The position numbers and the translations under genes were made by a program. Positions 1-12,400 of a DNA stretch of 64,000 nucleotides are shown piece after piece. The notes below the pieces were generated by a model, which was given only the letters and a program-made list of their open reading frames with translations, ran no database searches and was not told the origin of the DNA. The DNA is taken from contig QJNS01000306.1 of assembly GCA_004154925.1 (NCBI GenBank), positions 18,884 through 82,883 on the forward strand. The letters are read 5' to 3'. Position 1 is the first letter of the stretch, and every line of letters starts with the position of its first letter. The stretch comes from Monosporascus cannonballus (lineage: Eukaryota; Ascomycota; Sordariomycetes; Xylariales).

Positions 1-1242
1 AGTACAAGAAAAGTTTTTCAAGTTCGATCGGCCAAATTATTTATTAAATTATATCGTTATAGCAATTAAGATTAATAATCGATAATACGCCTAGCATATT
101 ACAATTATCAGAGGGAAAAACGATAATAAGTTTCGATATATAGTTAATACCAGCGCTTCTTGACGTAATAACATTTTTACGGTACGGAACCAGGACTTAT
201 AGAATTAGGAGCTATTTATAAGAAAGACTAAAGCTAGATTAAATGCTTTAATTATAATAAAATGGGGCATAAGGTAGCGTGGTATAAGGCACTTAAAAGA
301 TTTCGTCAAAATAACTGGAAACCCGTCCCCAAAGGATAACCCAGAGAGAATTAGAAAAATGGAAATAAACCTATTAACAGAATTGGGTCTAAGTATGTAC
401 CAGGGCCCACATGGCGAGAGGTTTAACAAGGAATGCGAGAAACCAGGAAGCTGGCTTAATAGGTATCGCGAGCACAAAAAAAATTATACTGGTTACGCGA
501 GCATTCAGATTGGATAGAAGAAATCTGTCCCGGAACTCCTGATCGATACGGCAGAACGCATGTTACATATTGTTGACGACGAGAATATCCCGATTACGAA
601 AAATGGAAATAATATATTTATAGAAAAATTACCTGTATATATTGTACAAAATTTGATTTTTCAATCAGTACCGGAAATAACAAGAATAATAAATAATAAT
701 ATTAATATTTTAGACCCATAACCCTACAAGATATTTAATAACTGGCCGAAACGGAAAGTTGGCCCGAAAAAAAGCAATATTCGCAGGAAGTTCTTTTGTA
801 TTATTATAAAAAATATAATTACCAAATGGAAAAAGAAGTAATATACTATATAATAAAAGTGTACTACTAAAAAAACTATTATAAATGTGCATTTTAATTT
901 AATATTTATTATAAACCTTTACAAAAAAAAGTTTATTACAAAATACGTTATATTATAAGCGACCTTTGAAATAATAATCAGTACGACGCATAATAAGTTA
1001 TAGTCGAAAACATAAAAAAATAATTTGTTTAATAAGAAAAATATTTTTAGCAAAATTAAAAATAATTAATACAGTTCGAAAAAATAGTACAACGGTAATA
1101 ACGACAAATATAGCAACTTAATATATTAAATACGAAAATATAAATAAAGTTTCATAAATTCGAATAAGAATTAAAAGAAAAAGATTACTTATAAAAATGC
1201 CGCAGAATAACAAAATTTAAAAGGATTAAAAGAAATTTCAAA

Positions 1243-1247
1243 AAAAG
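1243..1247. repeat. Target-site duplication AAAAG, left copy
   Basis: Five bases immediately before the LTR terminus TGTGACGG. The identical sequence follows the right LTR at 3,941-3,945, so 1-1,247 and 3,946 onward were contiguous before insertion. Confidence 0.85.
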
Positions 1248-1685
1248 TGTGACGGCTAGGCTAATTAACCAACTATTAAACCTAAGTCGACGGGTTTATG
1301 TTGGCAGGAGTATCGTGGGAATCTGAACAATAAATACAGTAACTTGTTACGTCTCGTAATGTTAAGGGTATTTTGGGTAACGAATTGTTATTGCAAACTG
1401 ATATTATCTAGGTTATGGAAATAATGAACGTATATATTCTTATTCTGGCTCAAGCTGCTTAAGCTGGCTCAAAACATCCTTTAGTAAGTTGGCTTCCTTA
1501 AGTGCCCTTAAGCCTCCTTAAGCCCATCTCCTGGCTTAACTGGCTCAAGGCGCCAAATCCTTGCGACACTAATTAAGTATATTAAGTCTTTTTGAGCCAG
1601 TTACGTGACCCTTTTGGCATGGTCGGAGCCTGAGCTCCTAAGCTTTCCGACCGTTTGAAGAAGCCAAAGCTGCTAGGTCATAACA
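1248..1685 (-). repeat. LTR (3' in element orientation) of the gag-only element
   Basis: 438 bp. On the plus strand it starts TGTGACGGCTAGG and ends GGTCATAACA; on the minus strand it is TGTTATGACC...TAGCCGTCACA. It aligns over its length with 3,503-3,940. It shares the terminal blocks TTAACCAACTATTAAACCTA and a CGTTTCGTAAT-like segment with the LTRs at 7,989-8,358, 8,560-8,952, 33,774-34,147 and 40,257-40,632. Confidence 0.85.
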
Positions 1686-1714
1686 CGATCTCTCCCTTTC
1701 CAGGATCTTTGTCC

Positions 1715-2044
1715 CTAAAAATTAATTCGTCCGTTTGTTAACCTTAGTAACTTTTCTTTCTTCATATTTAACATGTCTGGTCGTATTGAAAAATCTCGGT
1801 CTCGTAAACGTACTAACGCCTTCGTTCTTTTAGAACGTATCGACCGTTTCGGTTTTATTATATCTCTGGACGTTATAGCTATCGTTCCAAAAATCTCCCG
1901 TAAACTAACGTATTTTTTTTGATAGCCTTTTTTTCGTAAGGATCTGTAATAAATATTAATTAAAAATAAAAGTCCGTAATAGCTTTCTAATAATGCTTTT
2001 TTACCGTACGCTGGATTAATTCTTTTTCCGTTTGGTGGTTGCAT
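1715..2044 (-). pseudogene. 109-codon open stretch of the gag-only element, function unknown
   Basis: Reads from MQPPNGKRINPAYGKKALL to LTNGRINF. It is rich in Lys and Arg. The related sequence at 38,480-38,680 in the full-length element is closed by stops, so this is a remnant of a segment lying between gag and pol. I do not recognise a domain. It may be open only because RIP is lighter here. Confidence 0.4.
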
Positions 2045-2699
2045 TATCTATAATAATAAAAAGGGTTTTTCTACGGGCATTGCTTTTTTTTGGGCCAGCT
2101 TTCCGTTTCGGCCAATTATTGGATATTTCCTGGGGCTATAGTTCGAAATTATCGATACTATTATTCGTCGTTCTTATTATACCCGGTTTAATTTGTAAAA
2201 TCAAATCCCTTATAATATATGCAGGTAATTCGTGCATAAATATGTTATTTCCATTTTTCGTAATTAGGGTATTTTCGTTATCGATAATATATGGCGTGCA
2301 TTTTGCCATATCGATCGGGTATTCCGGGATAAATTTTTTTTATCTAATCCCGGTATTCGTATAACTATTTTTATAATACCTTTTATTATGTTCGTAATAC
2401 CTGTCGAGCCAGCTTCCTGGCTTCTCGTATTCCTCGTCGAATCTCTTATCGGGATGGGCCTGGCTGGATTTTTTGCTTAAGGCTTAATGCGTACTTGGCT
2501 TTAGATCATATCAATAACTTTACTATCGTTTCCTTAATTGTTCCTAGACTGCCCCTCCGGTACAAGGGTCCAGTTATCCTGTTATGGTTTTTTGGGTTTC
2601 TTGCACTTATAGGCCTTATATCCCATTTTACCATAGTTAAAACACTTAATCTGGCTCCAATCTTATCTGTGGGTAACGCCGAACTCCATAAATCCTAGT

Positions 2700-3220
2700 G
2701 CCGTTTCATAAAAAATAAGGGGTGTATCTTGTTTCTTCCCCTGGTTAAACTTATATCCCGAATATGGGGTATATTATCCTTTCTTTTTCTATCGTTTTTC
2801 AAACTGTTAATAATTAATCTTGATTGCTTTTACGATATACCGGTCCAGGGCAATTAATCGTTCGATCCGAATAATTTTATCCTTTATATTATCCTTTAAT
2901 CCTTTATAAAATATATCGATAAGGGCATCGGCTTCGTTATTTCCTTATTTTGCCTTAGCCGCAAAACCTTTAAAGGTTACGGCGTACTTGGACGCAGATT
3001 TTTTCTGTCGGAATTATAAGAACTATTAAACCGTTAATCGTTCTTTATCCGGATTGCCGAAATTATCGCGCATTTTGTTTTTGAAATTGGTATAAGTCGA
3101 CAAGATCTCGTTAATAAAATCCTCCTTATTTACTTCTCTTACTTCCAAAAGGTTTCTTATAATAGGCCTAAACCAATTAGCCGCATCTCCTATCAGGCAT
3201 ATTCCTATTATTAGGACCAT
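2700..3220 (-). pseudogene. Gypsy gag (retrotransposon gag domain) relic
   Basis: An open stretch at 3,026-3,220 reads GDAANWFRPIIRNLLE, then a spacer and FKNKMRDNFGNPDKER. This matches the central helical capsid domain of ascomycete Gypsy gag proteins (A-A-x-W-F, then F-G-N-P-D-x-E-R). Below 3,026 the similarity continues with stops: the plus strand at 2,880-2,990 encodes in minus orientation the usual segment in which the chain is described as feeding a small number of contacts before a zinc knuckle. I did not find a clear CCHC knuckle. Confidence 0.7.
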
Positions 3221-3502
3221 ATCCGCTGGGTCGTTAAGATTTAAGAAACGAAAATAAATTCATACCTAAATTAAAAAGGTTTAAAGGTTACCTTTTTCAT
3301 CGTAAGGTTTTAGTTTTTTCGGCTTTATACGAACGAAAAAAAATTAGGCAGATATAGCCCTAAGTTGTTGAACTTTTTTCTTTAGCTCCCGAATTTGCAT
3401 TTAAAGTTATTAAATAAGGGTTTTTTAAATGCTAATCGATATTTTGACAGTATTAAATATTATTTAAAGTTTAACGGTATTATTAAATAAAAGTTTGTAA
3501 CG

Positions 3503-3940
3503 TATAACGGCTAAATTAATTAACCAATTATTAAACCTAAGTCAACGGGTTTATATTAACGGGAATATCGTAAGAATTTAAATAATGGATATAATAATTT
3601 ATTACGTTTCGTAATGCCAAAGGTATTTTAGGTAACGAATTATTATTACAAGCTAATGTTATTTAGGCTATGGAAATAATAAACGTATATATTCTTATTT
3701 TGGCTTAAGTTGCTTAAGCTAGCTTAAAACATCCTTTGGTAAATTGGCTTCTTTAAATGCCCTTAAGCCCCCTTAAGCCTATCTCCTGGCTTAACTGGCT
3801 CAAAGCGCCAAGTCCTTGCGACACCAATTAAGTACATTAAGTCTCTTTGAGCCAGTCACGTAACCCTCTTGGCATGGTCGGGGCCTGAGCTCCTAAGCTT
3901 TCCGACCGTTTGGAGAAGCCAAGGCTGCTAGGTCATAACA
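3503..3940 (-). repeat. LTR (5' in element orientation) of the gag-only element
   Basis: 438 bp, the same length as 1,248-1,685. Its outer TGTGACGG has become TATAACGG, a pair of G-to-A transitions of RIP type. The 3' two thirds (3,720-3,940) are nearly identical to the partner LTR. Confidence 0.85.
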
Positions 3941-3945
3941 AAAAG
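3941..3945. repeat. Target-site duplication AAAAG, right copy
   Basis: Partner of 1,243-1,247; follows the LTR terminus CATAACA. Confidence 0.85.
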
Positions 3946-5037
3946 GCTTTAAACGCAATAATAAAAACCGTTAATAACTTTATTACTTTGGAAATACGAA
4001 TCGAAACGTATTAGTATATCGCAATAATAAATTATAAAGCTTTAGGCGGAAATTATATTGTACTAAATATGTTTAAAAGACTTAAATAATTATAGAAATA
4101 TAAGTTAAAACCTTGTATAACGCCAAATGCCTAAAGTTAGGAATTCGCTTACGATAATAGGAAAATTATACGCGAAATTAATTACCTTAAGATTTTTATT
4201 TAAGTCCGGTCCCAAATAATTAATTTCGATATCTTTTTATTTAGGAATTACGATATGATTTTAAGAAGATTATAGATGTACTAATATAAAATCTTAATTA
4301 ATGAGAAGATTAGCTAAGTAAAATTCGCATTATATCCTATTAACAGATAAAAAAGAAAAAAATAAGATTTTAATATTCGATCGAAAATAGCGACGAATAT
4401 AGGTATAAGAAAACGATAGAAACCTTATTACCTAAAGGGACCAGATACAAAAAAACGAGCATTAAAGAAAAATACCAGGTATTATTAATACTATTAAAAC
4501 AAAGTTAAAGCAATTAAATAACAACTTAAAACAATAGCCTTAAAAGTTAAAAGATTTAACTAATATATTATTACACTATTACCGATATAAATAACTTTTT
4601 AAAAAAAAATTGATACGAAATCATTAAAATATAACGAATAAAATTATAAGATAATTTTTAAAAACGGATTTTCGACAAAGTTTTATCTTATTTATGACTT
4701 TAACGGAAATAAGTTATATACTTTCAGAAAATATCTGCAAAATCGGTTATAAAAAGAATAATTTCGACTTTCGAAATTACCAGCAGATTGCTTAATATTT
4801 TTCGTATTAAAAAAAACAGAAAATCACGATTTATAGTTAATAATCAATAGTTAAACGATATCGTTGTTAAGGATTAAATACTATTATCCCTGATTACAGA
4901 AATAAGAAATTGGTTTTACGGAACCAAATAATTTATAACATTCGATTTTAAAGATAAATATAACCTTATAAAATTAAGAGAAAATAAAAATAAAAATAGG
5001 CTTTTAAATAAAATGCGAATTATTTGAATAATTGGTT

Positions 5038-5160
5038 ATATTAATAGAATGTACAAACGTACGAGCCACCTTTTAAAGAATAATTAATTATGTATTACGA
5101 AAATATCTCGATATTTTCGTCGTTTGCTATTTCGACGATATTTATATTTTCTTAAAAATG
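5038..5160 (+). pseudogene. Gypsy reverse transcriptase relic
   Basis: The plus strand reads CTNVRATF, then RIINYVLRKYLDIFVVCY and FDDI. This matches the Ty3/Gypsy RT block in which an N-A-P-A-T-F-Q motif precedes the catalytic Y-x-D-D box. The first catalytic aspartates are visible as F-D-D at about 5,131-5,139. A stop interrupts the frame where a CAA or CAG codon would become TAA or TAG. The same block occurs on the minus strand at about 37,020-37,170. Confidence 0.8.
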
Positions 5161-5767
5161 GAAAAAGCACATATAAGATACGTTTATAAAGTATTTTAAG
5201 TTTTATAAAACGTAAGGTTACTTATTAATGCGGAAAAAAATTAATTTTACGTATAGGAAGTAAAATATTTAAGATATATTATCACTCTAGGACATATTAA
5301 GATAACCCTTAAAAATTGTTTCAATTATAAAATAACAGATATTAATTACGGTTAAAAAAGTACAGATATTTCTTAAATTCGCTAATTATTATAGAAGATT
5401 TATTAAAGATTTTAGCAAAATAATTGTACCTTTGATAAACCCTGCGAAAAAAACAAAGAAGTTCAAATAAATGTCGAAAATATAAAAAATGTTTCAAAAC
5501 ATTAAAAATACGATTACTAACGAACCAGTATTGATTATGTACGATCTAAACCCCTTTTTTAAAATAGAAAGCGATATTTGAAATTACGTATTAAATACAA
5601 TAATTGGATAACATAATCATTAAGACAAATTATACCTTATTGTATTTTTTTATACAAATTAAAAAAAAGCGAATTTAATTACGGCATTCGAATAAAGAGT
5701 TTATGGTTATTATTATGGCATTCCGAAAGTTTAAGCATTTCTTAAAAGGAAACCTATACCAAATTAA

Positions 5768-5945
5768 GATTTATACGGATTATTAATATCTTATCCGATT
5801 TATTACGACCGAAGAATTTACAAAACGATAATTTCGTTATGCGAAAAAATTGGCGAACTTCGATTTCGTTATTATCCACAAAAAAAGATCGAAAAATAAC
5901 AAAGGTAATATTTTAAGTAAACAACCAGATTTCGAAAGAAATTCG
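5768..5945 (+). pseudogene. Gypsy RNase H relic
   Basis: The translation reads IYTDY, LIRFITTEEFTKR, then RYAKKLANFDFVI. This resembles the C-terminal RNase H region of Gypsy pol, where T-D-H-x-x-L is followed by R-x-x-R-W and a conserved L-x-x-F-D-F-x-I. The His of TDH is replaced by Tyr, as expected from a CAC-to-TAC transition. Position between RT and integrase supports the call. Confidence 0.65.
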
Positions 5946-6413
5946 TTAACATTAGTGATATAATTTTCGATACCGTTATAAAAAGATATTTACGCCCGTG
6001 ACAGATTACGACAATTCGGGCAATACCTTTTAATATATATTAAAAAATTAAATAATATAATAATAATCTCCTAAAAAACCAAAAAACGGACAAAATATAA
6101 ATTCTAAAAGAATTCCAAAGGATATATTACCAAATATATACGAATATTAATTGAATAAATATCCAAGGATCTATAAAACCCTAAAACGGCTTTAAATTAC
6201 ATAGTCTTTTTTCAAAATACAATTAATAATAAAAAATTTCATATAGCAATATAACGTTTGCGCTAAAATAAAAGCTCGACGACATAAGCTATATGGAAAA
6301 TTACAACTATTACTAATCGCAAAACGGCCATAATATGTAATTATATTTATTTTACCACTAAATGTCTTATATTAAAAAATCCAGCTATAAAAGTATATTG
6401 CAATAATATTTTC

Positions 6414-6578
6414 GTAATGGTCGATCATTTTATAAAGTTTTTCTATTTCCTACCATATTATAAAAATAAAAGCCCCAAACCAAAAGCATATATTTTGTTT
6501 AAATATATTCTTAATATATTTAAATTATTAATGGAAATTACTTTAAATAAAAGATCAATATTTATATTTAAGTTTTAA
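6414..6578 (+). pseudogene. Gypsy integrase core relic
   Basis: The plus strand reads VMVDHFIKFFYFLPYYKNK, then a 26-residue spacer and ITLNKRSIFIFKF. This matches the DDE integrase core of Gypsy elements (V-D-R-F-T-K, and a later S-D-R-G-x-x-F-T-S-x-F), with the second Asp lost by transition. The corresponding minus-strand copy is at about 35,620-35,800. Confidence 0.7.
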
Positions 6579-7988
6579 TAAGACCTTATAACATAGATCC
6601 GCTTAAATTACAAATTTCTTAATATATTTAAATTTTAAACAGACGAATAAATAAAATAAACGCTTTAAACTTTAAAAACCTATTTACGATATTACAATAA
6701 TTACAAATAAAATCATTAAATTCAAAATTGTTAATGGCATAACTAGCCTATAATATTGATTTTTACGAAAATACTAAACTAATATTAACGAAAGGTAATT
6801 TTGGTTTTATTTTTAAAGTTTACAGAGAAATATATAAGGATAGTTCAATTAATATTAAAATAATTCTTAGGTTAAAACAGTGATAATAGCTGTATTAAGA
6901 AATAAAAACGAAATTAAAATTCGTACGTAATTAATTAAATAAATATTATAACCAAAAAAAGTTAAAAAGATTTAATTTTCGAAAAAGGGGAAATAGTTTT
7001 TCTTGTTACCAAAAATATTTAAATAAAACCACCTAACGAAAATTCGATTTCAAATATATCGGTTTATACAAAATCGCCAAGAAAATCCTAGAAAATAATT
7101 ATTAATTTGAACTGTTACGAAAAATTAAATTTTATCCAATTTTTTATATTTTTTTATTTAAATCAATAACGGATATAATTAAAGTACATACAGCATAAAA
7201 CGATATTAAAGTAAAAAACGAATAGGTATATAAGGTGGAAAAAGTCCTTGATATGCAGAAACAAAACGGATATACCAAGTACTGAATTAAATGAAAAAAA
7301 TACTCGGATTCCGAATATATATAAAAACCCGCCAAAATTCTTATTAACGCCCAGCGTCTATTAAAAAACTTTTATTAATAACGCCGAAATTAATAAAGCT
7401 TAAAATTCTTTAATTAATAAACGGCCAATTAATAAACTTAAAGTTGAATTAGTTAAAAAGGGGCACAGCCTTTGCCGATATAGCCTTAGCGGCCTCCAGT
7501 TTAACTTATTTTTCTTAACGTTCCAACTTATTTAACTTCTCCAGGCACCGAAACCCGTAGGATAATATACGTATTATATGATCGGCCCATAATTTCTTTT
7601 GTTTTCGAAACCGGCGAACCTTGGCCTACGCCTGCTCCATTTCTTTTTTAACCTTTTCAAATTCCGTCTTAATCTTAAAATAATTAAAAACAAGTTTTTC
7701 AAATTGAAAAATGGAAAAACCGTTAACGTTGTAAAGGCCTTAATTCCGCATTATATATTTTTCGTATCGGCAGGAATCCGACAAAAAAATACGATAAAAC
7801 GATTAACCGTAACGAATACAATACGAACAAACAGGCATATCCATAGCTCAAAAGATAATAAGTTTAAATAAGTTATTTCGCTTTCTTATTTTTCCATTAA
7901 TAAGTTTTTTAATACGACCTAATATAATAGCAAAAAAGAATTTATGAAAAAAGTTTTTCAGGGCGAAAATTGTAAAAAGGGAGGATCG

Positions 7989-8358
7989 TATTATAACGTA
8001 ACAGGTTGCGGCCTTAGGAAACGATCGTAACGAAAAAATAACTAAACCATATAGGTCAAGTTATATAATAGCTCGACAGGATCTATTGTAAAGCACATAG
8101 AGCCAGGCTTGACAGGATCTATCGTAAAGCTCATAACACCAGGCTCGACAGGGCCGGGAAAACCAAATATAATACGCTTAGTATTTCCATGGTTTAGATA
8201 ATTTCAGCTTGCAATAATAATTCGTTATCCAAGGCGTTCTTGGTATTACGAAACGTAATACGTAACCGTATTTATTGCTCAGTTTCTCACGATACTTCTG
8301 CCAATATAAACCCGTACGACTAAGGTTTAATAGTTGGTTAAACCCCTTAGCCGTCACA
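7989..8358 (+). repeat. 3' LTR of the plus-strand Gypsy element
   Basis: 370 bp. Its start TATTATAACG aligns base for base with the TGTTACGAC start of related LTRs if three transitions are allowed. It ends TTAGCCGTCACA. A purine tract AAAAAGGGAGGATCG lies directly upstream, as expected for a 3' LTR. Two imperfect direct copies of GACAGGATCTAT occur at about 8,076 and 8,110. Confidence 0.8.
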
Positions 8359-8559
8359 TAAACGTATATATCCTTTAATATTTGACTGGAATTTTATTAA
8401 ATCTCGACGTTATTACAGATCTAATACCCATTAGATTTAATTGGTTCTATATGGATTGATTTAGATCTTAATGCCAAAAGAGATTCAAATTACGTAACCT
8501 TTTCGCTGAGGTCCGACAGTTCTTGCGACCGATCTTGGTTTGGGTCGTAACAAAGATCG
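8359..8559. repeat. 200-bp spacer between two LTRs with an LTR-like terminus
   Basis: Lies between the LTRs at 7,989-8,358 and 8,560-8,952. Its right part ends GGGTCGTAACA (8,542-8,552), which on the minus strand is a TGTTACGACCC LTR start of the same family, but the matching TGTGACGG end is missing. It may be a truncated LTR. No coding potential is seen. Confidence 0.4.
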
Positions 8560-8952
8560 TATTATAATCCGATAGGTTTAGCGGGCCTAAAAAACGATCG
8601 GAATAAAAATAAAATTAAATGCAATATAAGGTAAATTACATAACGAACTTAAGATTTTTAACAGCTTTAACATTTTAACTTTACTAACTTATATAAAAGA
8701 ATTAAAAACTTTAAAAACTGTACAAAGTTAACTCTTTTAAAGATTTTAAGTTAAAAGTAAAATATATACGTTTATTATTTTTATAATTTAAATAATAATA
8801 ATTTATAACAAAATATCGTTACTTAGAAAATTTTTAATATTACGAAACGTAATAAATTATTATATTTATTATTTAGATTTTTACGATATTTCTACTAATA
8901 TAAACCTGTACGACTTAGATTTAATAGTTGGTTAAACCGCCTAGTCGTTGCA
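8560..8952 (+). repeat. Additional LTR of the same Gypsy family, solo or 3' LTR
   Basis: 393 bp, starting TATTATAATCCGATAGG and ending TAGTCGTTGCA, aligned to the family ends TGTTACGA and CGTCACA. Heavily RIPed. The five bases on either side (GATCG and TGCCG) do not match, so a simple solo-LTR insertion is not supported. Confidence 0.7.
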
Positions 8953-9194
8953 TGCCGGATTTTGAAAATAATCAGAAATATCAAATAATGAAACAAATGT
9001 GCTATTATAATAAATATATAAAAAATCGTTACCGTTATAATAACTTTGGTATTCTAGTTAACTTTTTTCCTTGTATTAAGAAAGAAATATTTAAATCGTA
9101 AAAAATCCGTTATTAAAAAAACTTTATAACGGCTTTAATAGGAAATTTTAAAAAAACCTAATGCGCAAATAGCGTAACATTAACGAAACTATTA
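8953..9194. repeat. AT-rich RIPed stretch, no gene seen
   Basis: About 240 bp between an LTR and an island of normal composition. No open frame or recognisable repeat end is visible. Confidence 0.5.
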
Positions 9195-9490
9195 GTGTTA
9201 CGGCTGCACCTTATACCGCTGCGCCACCAGGGCAAAAGATCGGTGGAATCATCGCAATTATGGCAACCATTCTGGTGCATACACCTGTATAAGTGCGCTT
9301 ACGGTGGACCAGGCCGTAACTGTCAGCTAGCCACTGCACCAAAAGACTGAATTGATTTACCTCAGCTAGCTCAGGCCTCCCTGGCTCGTTTTCCCAATTT
9401 CTTCAAAGTCACTCAAGTACCGCTCCATAACGCTAAATATTAACCAATCAAATCTCAAATCCCCGTAACGAGCCAACGAGGCCTGAATTG
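9195..9490 (-). repeat. Island of normal composition with a tRNA-like A-box motif
   Basis: These 300 bp keep ordinary base composition inside RIPed DNA. On the minus strand, 9,229-9,196 reads TGGCGCAGCGG followed by GTGC, close to a tRNA A-box, and a second similar motif (GGTGCAGTGGCTAGC) occurs at about 9,343-9,326. No convincing B-box or complete cloverleaf was found. The island could be part of a tRNA-derived SINE or ordinary unique DNA. No protein gene is visible. Confidence 0.25.
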
Positions 9491-12400
9491 TAATTACGTA
9501 AAAACGGTTTCGTTTAATATATTTGCTTTTTTAAAAAAACAAAAATCCGTAATAATTTAATAATAATACGTTTTTGTAATTATATATATATATATATAAT
9601 TATTTTAATTGTAACATATTATTAATATTATAATTATATTAATTAAGATTTATTTATTATTTTTAAATTTTAACGTATATAGTAACTGTAACCCGAATCC
9701 GTTCCGTTATTATTTTTTTTAAAAAAATATTATAAATCTGAATTTTTCTTGTTTTACCAGGTTATGCCCTTAAAATAAAATATACATAGGTATATTGTAA
9801 AATTTTGGTATTAATATAAAAGAATTAATATAATATTTAAAGATTTTTTTCGTAATTTGATTTTTTTGCTATAATTTAGACTGAATTATTAATTTAACCG
9901 TTTAAATTTACGAATTAATTAACGTATTAAAAAATAAATACGTAAATAATTATTAATATATACAAATTAATCAAAATATTTAGTTTTTATTAATTAGGAC
10001 CTTATTATATATAAATACTATAATATATTATATAAGGATTTTATAATTTTGATAAAATGGCTTAAATTTTACCGTTTGCTAGAAAAATTATTATTTGAAA
10101 TTAACGTATTTTATATTATTTTAGATAAAGGTTAACGTTTTATAAAAATTATTTTTAATTAATTTAAACTTTTAAATTAAATAATTTTATATTTATGGAA
10201 CAAATAATAATCGTATAATATAAAACGGAAAACAAAATAATTTTATAATAAGAATAATCCGGATATTTATATATATATATATTTTATAATTTTTATTATT
10301 ATTATTACAATAATTTTCAAAATTAATAATAATTATTTACTGTATTTATTAAGTAAATTTGTATTATTTTCAAGTTTATTATTAAATAATACTAATATAT
10401 TAAGGGAATTAAATATTTATAAAAATTATTATAAGTTAAATAAAAATATAATTTTGTTAATAAAAACATTTACGGTAATCCTAAAAATTTCTTTATAATA
10501 ATATAATTTTAATTAAAATATATTACGTTTTAAAATTAAGTATAATAAGATAATATTTACAATAGGATATTTTAATATAGTACTGTTATACAAAATATTA
10601 TTATTATTTTTATTCTTTATTATAATTATGTCCTTAAAGAATGTTAAAATAATTTATATTTTAATTTAATTAATATTATAAAATAAAATAATTTTATATA
10701 ATATATTATCATAATATTTAATACCGTTTAATATTGTTTATTTATTTATAATTAATATTATCCGGATTTTATTTCTAGCTTTTATTAATACGTTTTATAA
10801 ATATAATAAATAAAGATCTCCCGGTTTTATTTAAATTAAAATATATATTATATAATAAATACTGTTTAATTTCGTTAAATATAATTAACGAAAATAAAAA
10901 TATTATCGATAATATTTATAACGTTTATCGAAACCATTTTTTAAAAAATATATGGATTAAAAAAGATTTTTATTTGTTTTCGGAACGTTTTTATTTTATT
11001 TATACAAATTAAAAAATAATTAGTGATATTTAGAAATTATAAGCTAATTAAGCAGATATGATTAATTTATATAATAACAAATAATAATTTTTTATTTTTG
11101 TTTTATTTTATACGTAAATAAATCTTTTACTTATAATTATATGTATTTATTAATTTAATAGTATAACCGCGGTATATAAAATATAAGTAGTTTTAAAAAT
11201 AAATTATTAATCATTAAATAAAATAATATAATTATATTAAAAATTGCCAAAATTCCATTTTTATAAACGTTTTATTTTTTATATACATAATATTTATATA
11301 TTTACATTATTTATATCAAAATTATATATTGAATATAAATTATTTAACATACAAATATTTAATATATATTAAAGTTTTTAAAATACCTTAATTAAAGATT
11401 TTTTTTAAAACCCGAATTTACCGAATTTATAAAATATATATATTTCCGGTTAACCGTCGCCGGATTTAAATTTATTACGTATAATACAATTTTTAAATAT
11501 TCTAATTACGTTAAATAAATAAAAACAATATAATAAAATCTGAATTAACAGGTATTAACAAATATGGATTTTGTTAACGAAAATATTTTATTATTATTTA
11601 TTAATAATACGTTATTTAATAACATAAATAATTTAATAAATAATATGTAAATATTTTATTTTTTAATTTAAAAATATAATTTATTTATATTATTTATTAA
11701 ACGGCGCGATTTTAATTATAACGTACCGAATAAATTCTTTTTATCGGATAATTATAAGGCCGGAAATATTTTTAATACGGCCGAAATTTTATAAGGCAAT
11801 AATATTTTTAATTTTGTTAAAAATAATAATTAATTATTAATCGATATTATTTTTATTAATAAAAAGTTACGAAATTATTATTATTTTTCTTTAAAAAACT
11901 TAGATTTAATTATGTTTTATATGTTATATAATATGGCGATATTAATTATATTAAGCAATTAATACTAATATTATTTTTTTATATACCCGGTTAATTTAAT
12001 TACGGCAAAAAAGAAATTTTCCATTAAATCTTGCGTTATATAATATTAAATTAAATCCTTATTAATTCGATTTTAATATAAAATCTAATTCCGGTAAAAT
12101 TTAAAAAGTAAAATATAAAAAGTATTTAATCAAAAAGGCGAATATTATAATTTGTAACTTATTGGCGAATTCCGCCGGTCGAAAAATAATATATATAATA
12201 TTAATAATATTTTTTCCGAAATTCGTTTTAATTCGGTACTGTATATTTTTATAATATAAATTTTATATTTATTATGTTTTTTTGCGAAATAAAAATTTTA
12301 TTATTTAGGATTTTTGTAACAAAATCCTAAAATGCGTTTATTTTGTATTTCGGAATTTTTGGCCTATTAAAAAATATTTATTTTGGATTAAAAAAATAAT

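Larger units (their letters stand above)
1248..3940 (-). mobile_element. Gypsy-type element with gag but no pol, nested in the 1-8,358 element
   Basis: Both LTRs are 438 bp (1,248-1,685 and 3,503-3,940). The element is bounded by a perfect 5-bp target duplication AAAAG (1,243-1,247 and 3,941-3,945). A purine tract in minus orientation abuts the left LTR (about 1,686-1,701), so the element reads on the minus strand. The internal region is only about 1.8 kb. It holds a gag relic (about 2,700-3,220) and a 109-codon open stretch (1,715-2,044) similar to 38,480-38,680 of the full-length relative at 33,774-40,632; RT, RNase H and integrase are absent. RIP is milder here than in the host element. 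It is either a non-autonomous derivative or a copy that lost pol before insertion; the intact target duplication argues against loss involving the ends. Confidence 0.85.
1..8358 (+). mobile_element. RIP-degraded Ty3/Gypsy LTR retrotransposon, 5' end outside window, split by a nested element
   Basis: This is a plus-strand Gypsy relic in two pieces, 1-1,247 and 3,946-8,358, separated by the nested element at 1,248-3,940. Protein traces appear in the usual Gypsy order: reverse transcriptase near 5,038-5,160, RNase H near 5,768-5,945, integrase near 6,414-6,578, then a 3' LTR at 7,989-8,358 preceded by a purine tract (about 7,974-7,988). Every domain is full of stop codons, mostly explained by G-to-A or C-to-T changes, as expected after RIP. 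The 5' LTR is not in the window. The piece 1-1,247 should hold the gag side but I could not identify gag motifs there. A stretch at 7,490-7,570 reads on the minus strand as a helix-rich peptide (LEAAKAISAKAVP), so 7,100-7,980 may include extra non-pol sequence. Confidence is high for class and orientation, lower for internal limits. Confidence 0.8.

Noticed and set aside
205..477. Minus-strand open frame of 90 codons
   Set aside because: It lies in a RIPed Gypsy relic, has no recognised domain, and opposes the element's coding strand.
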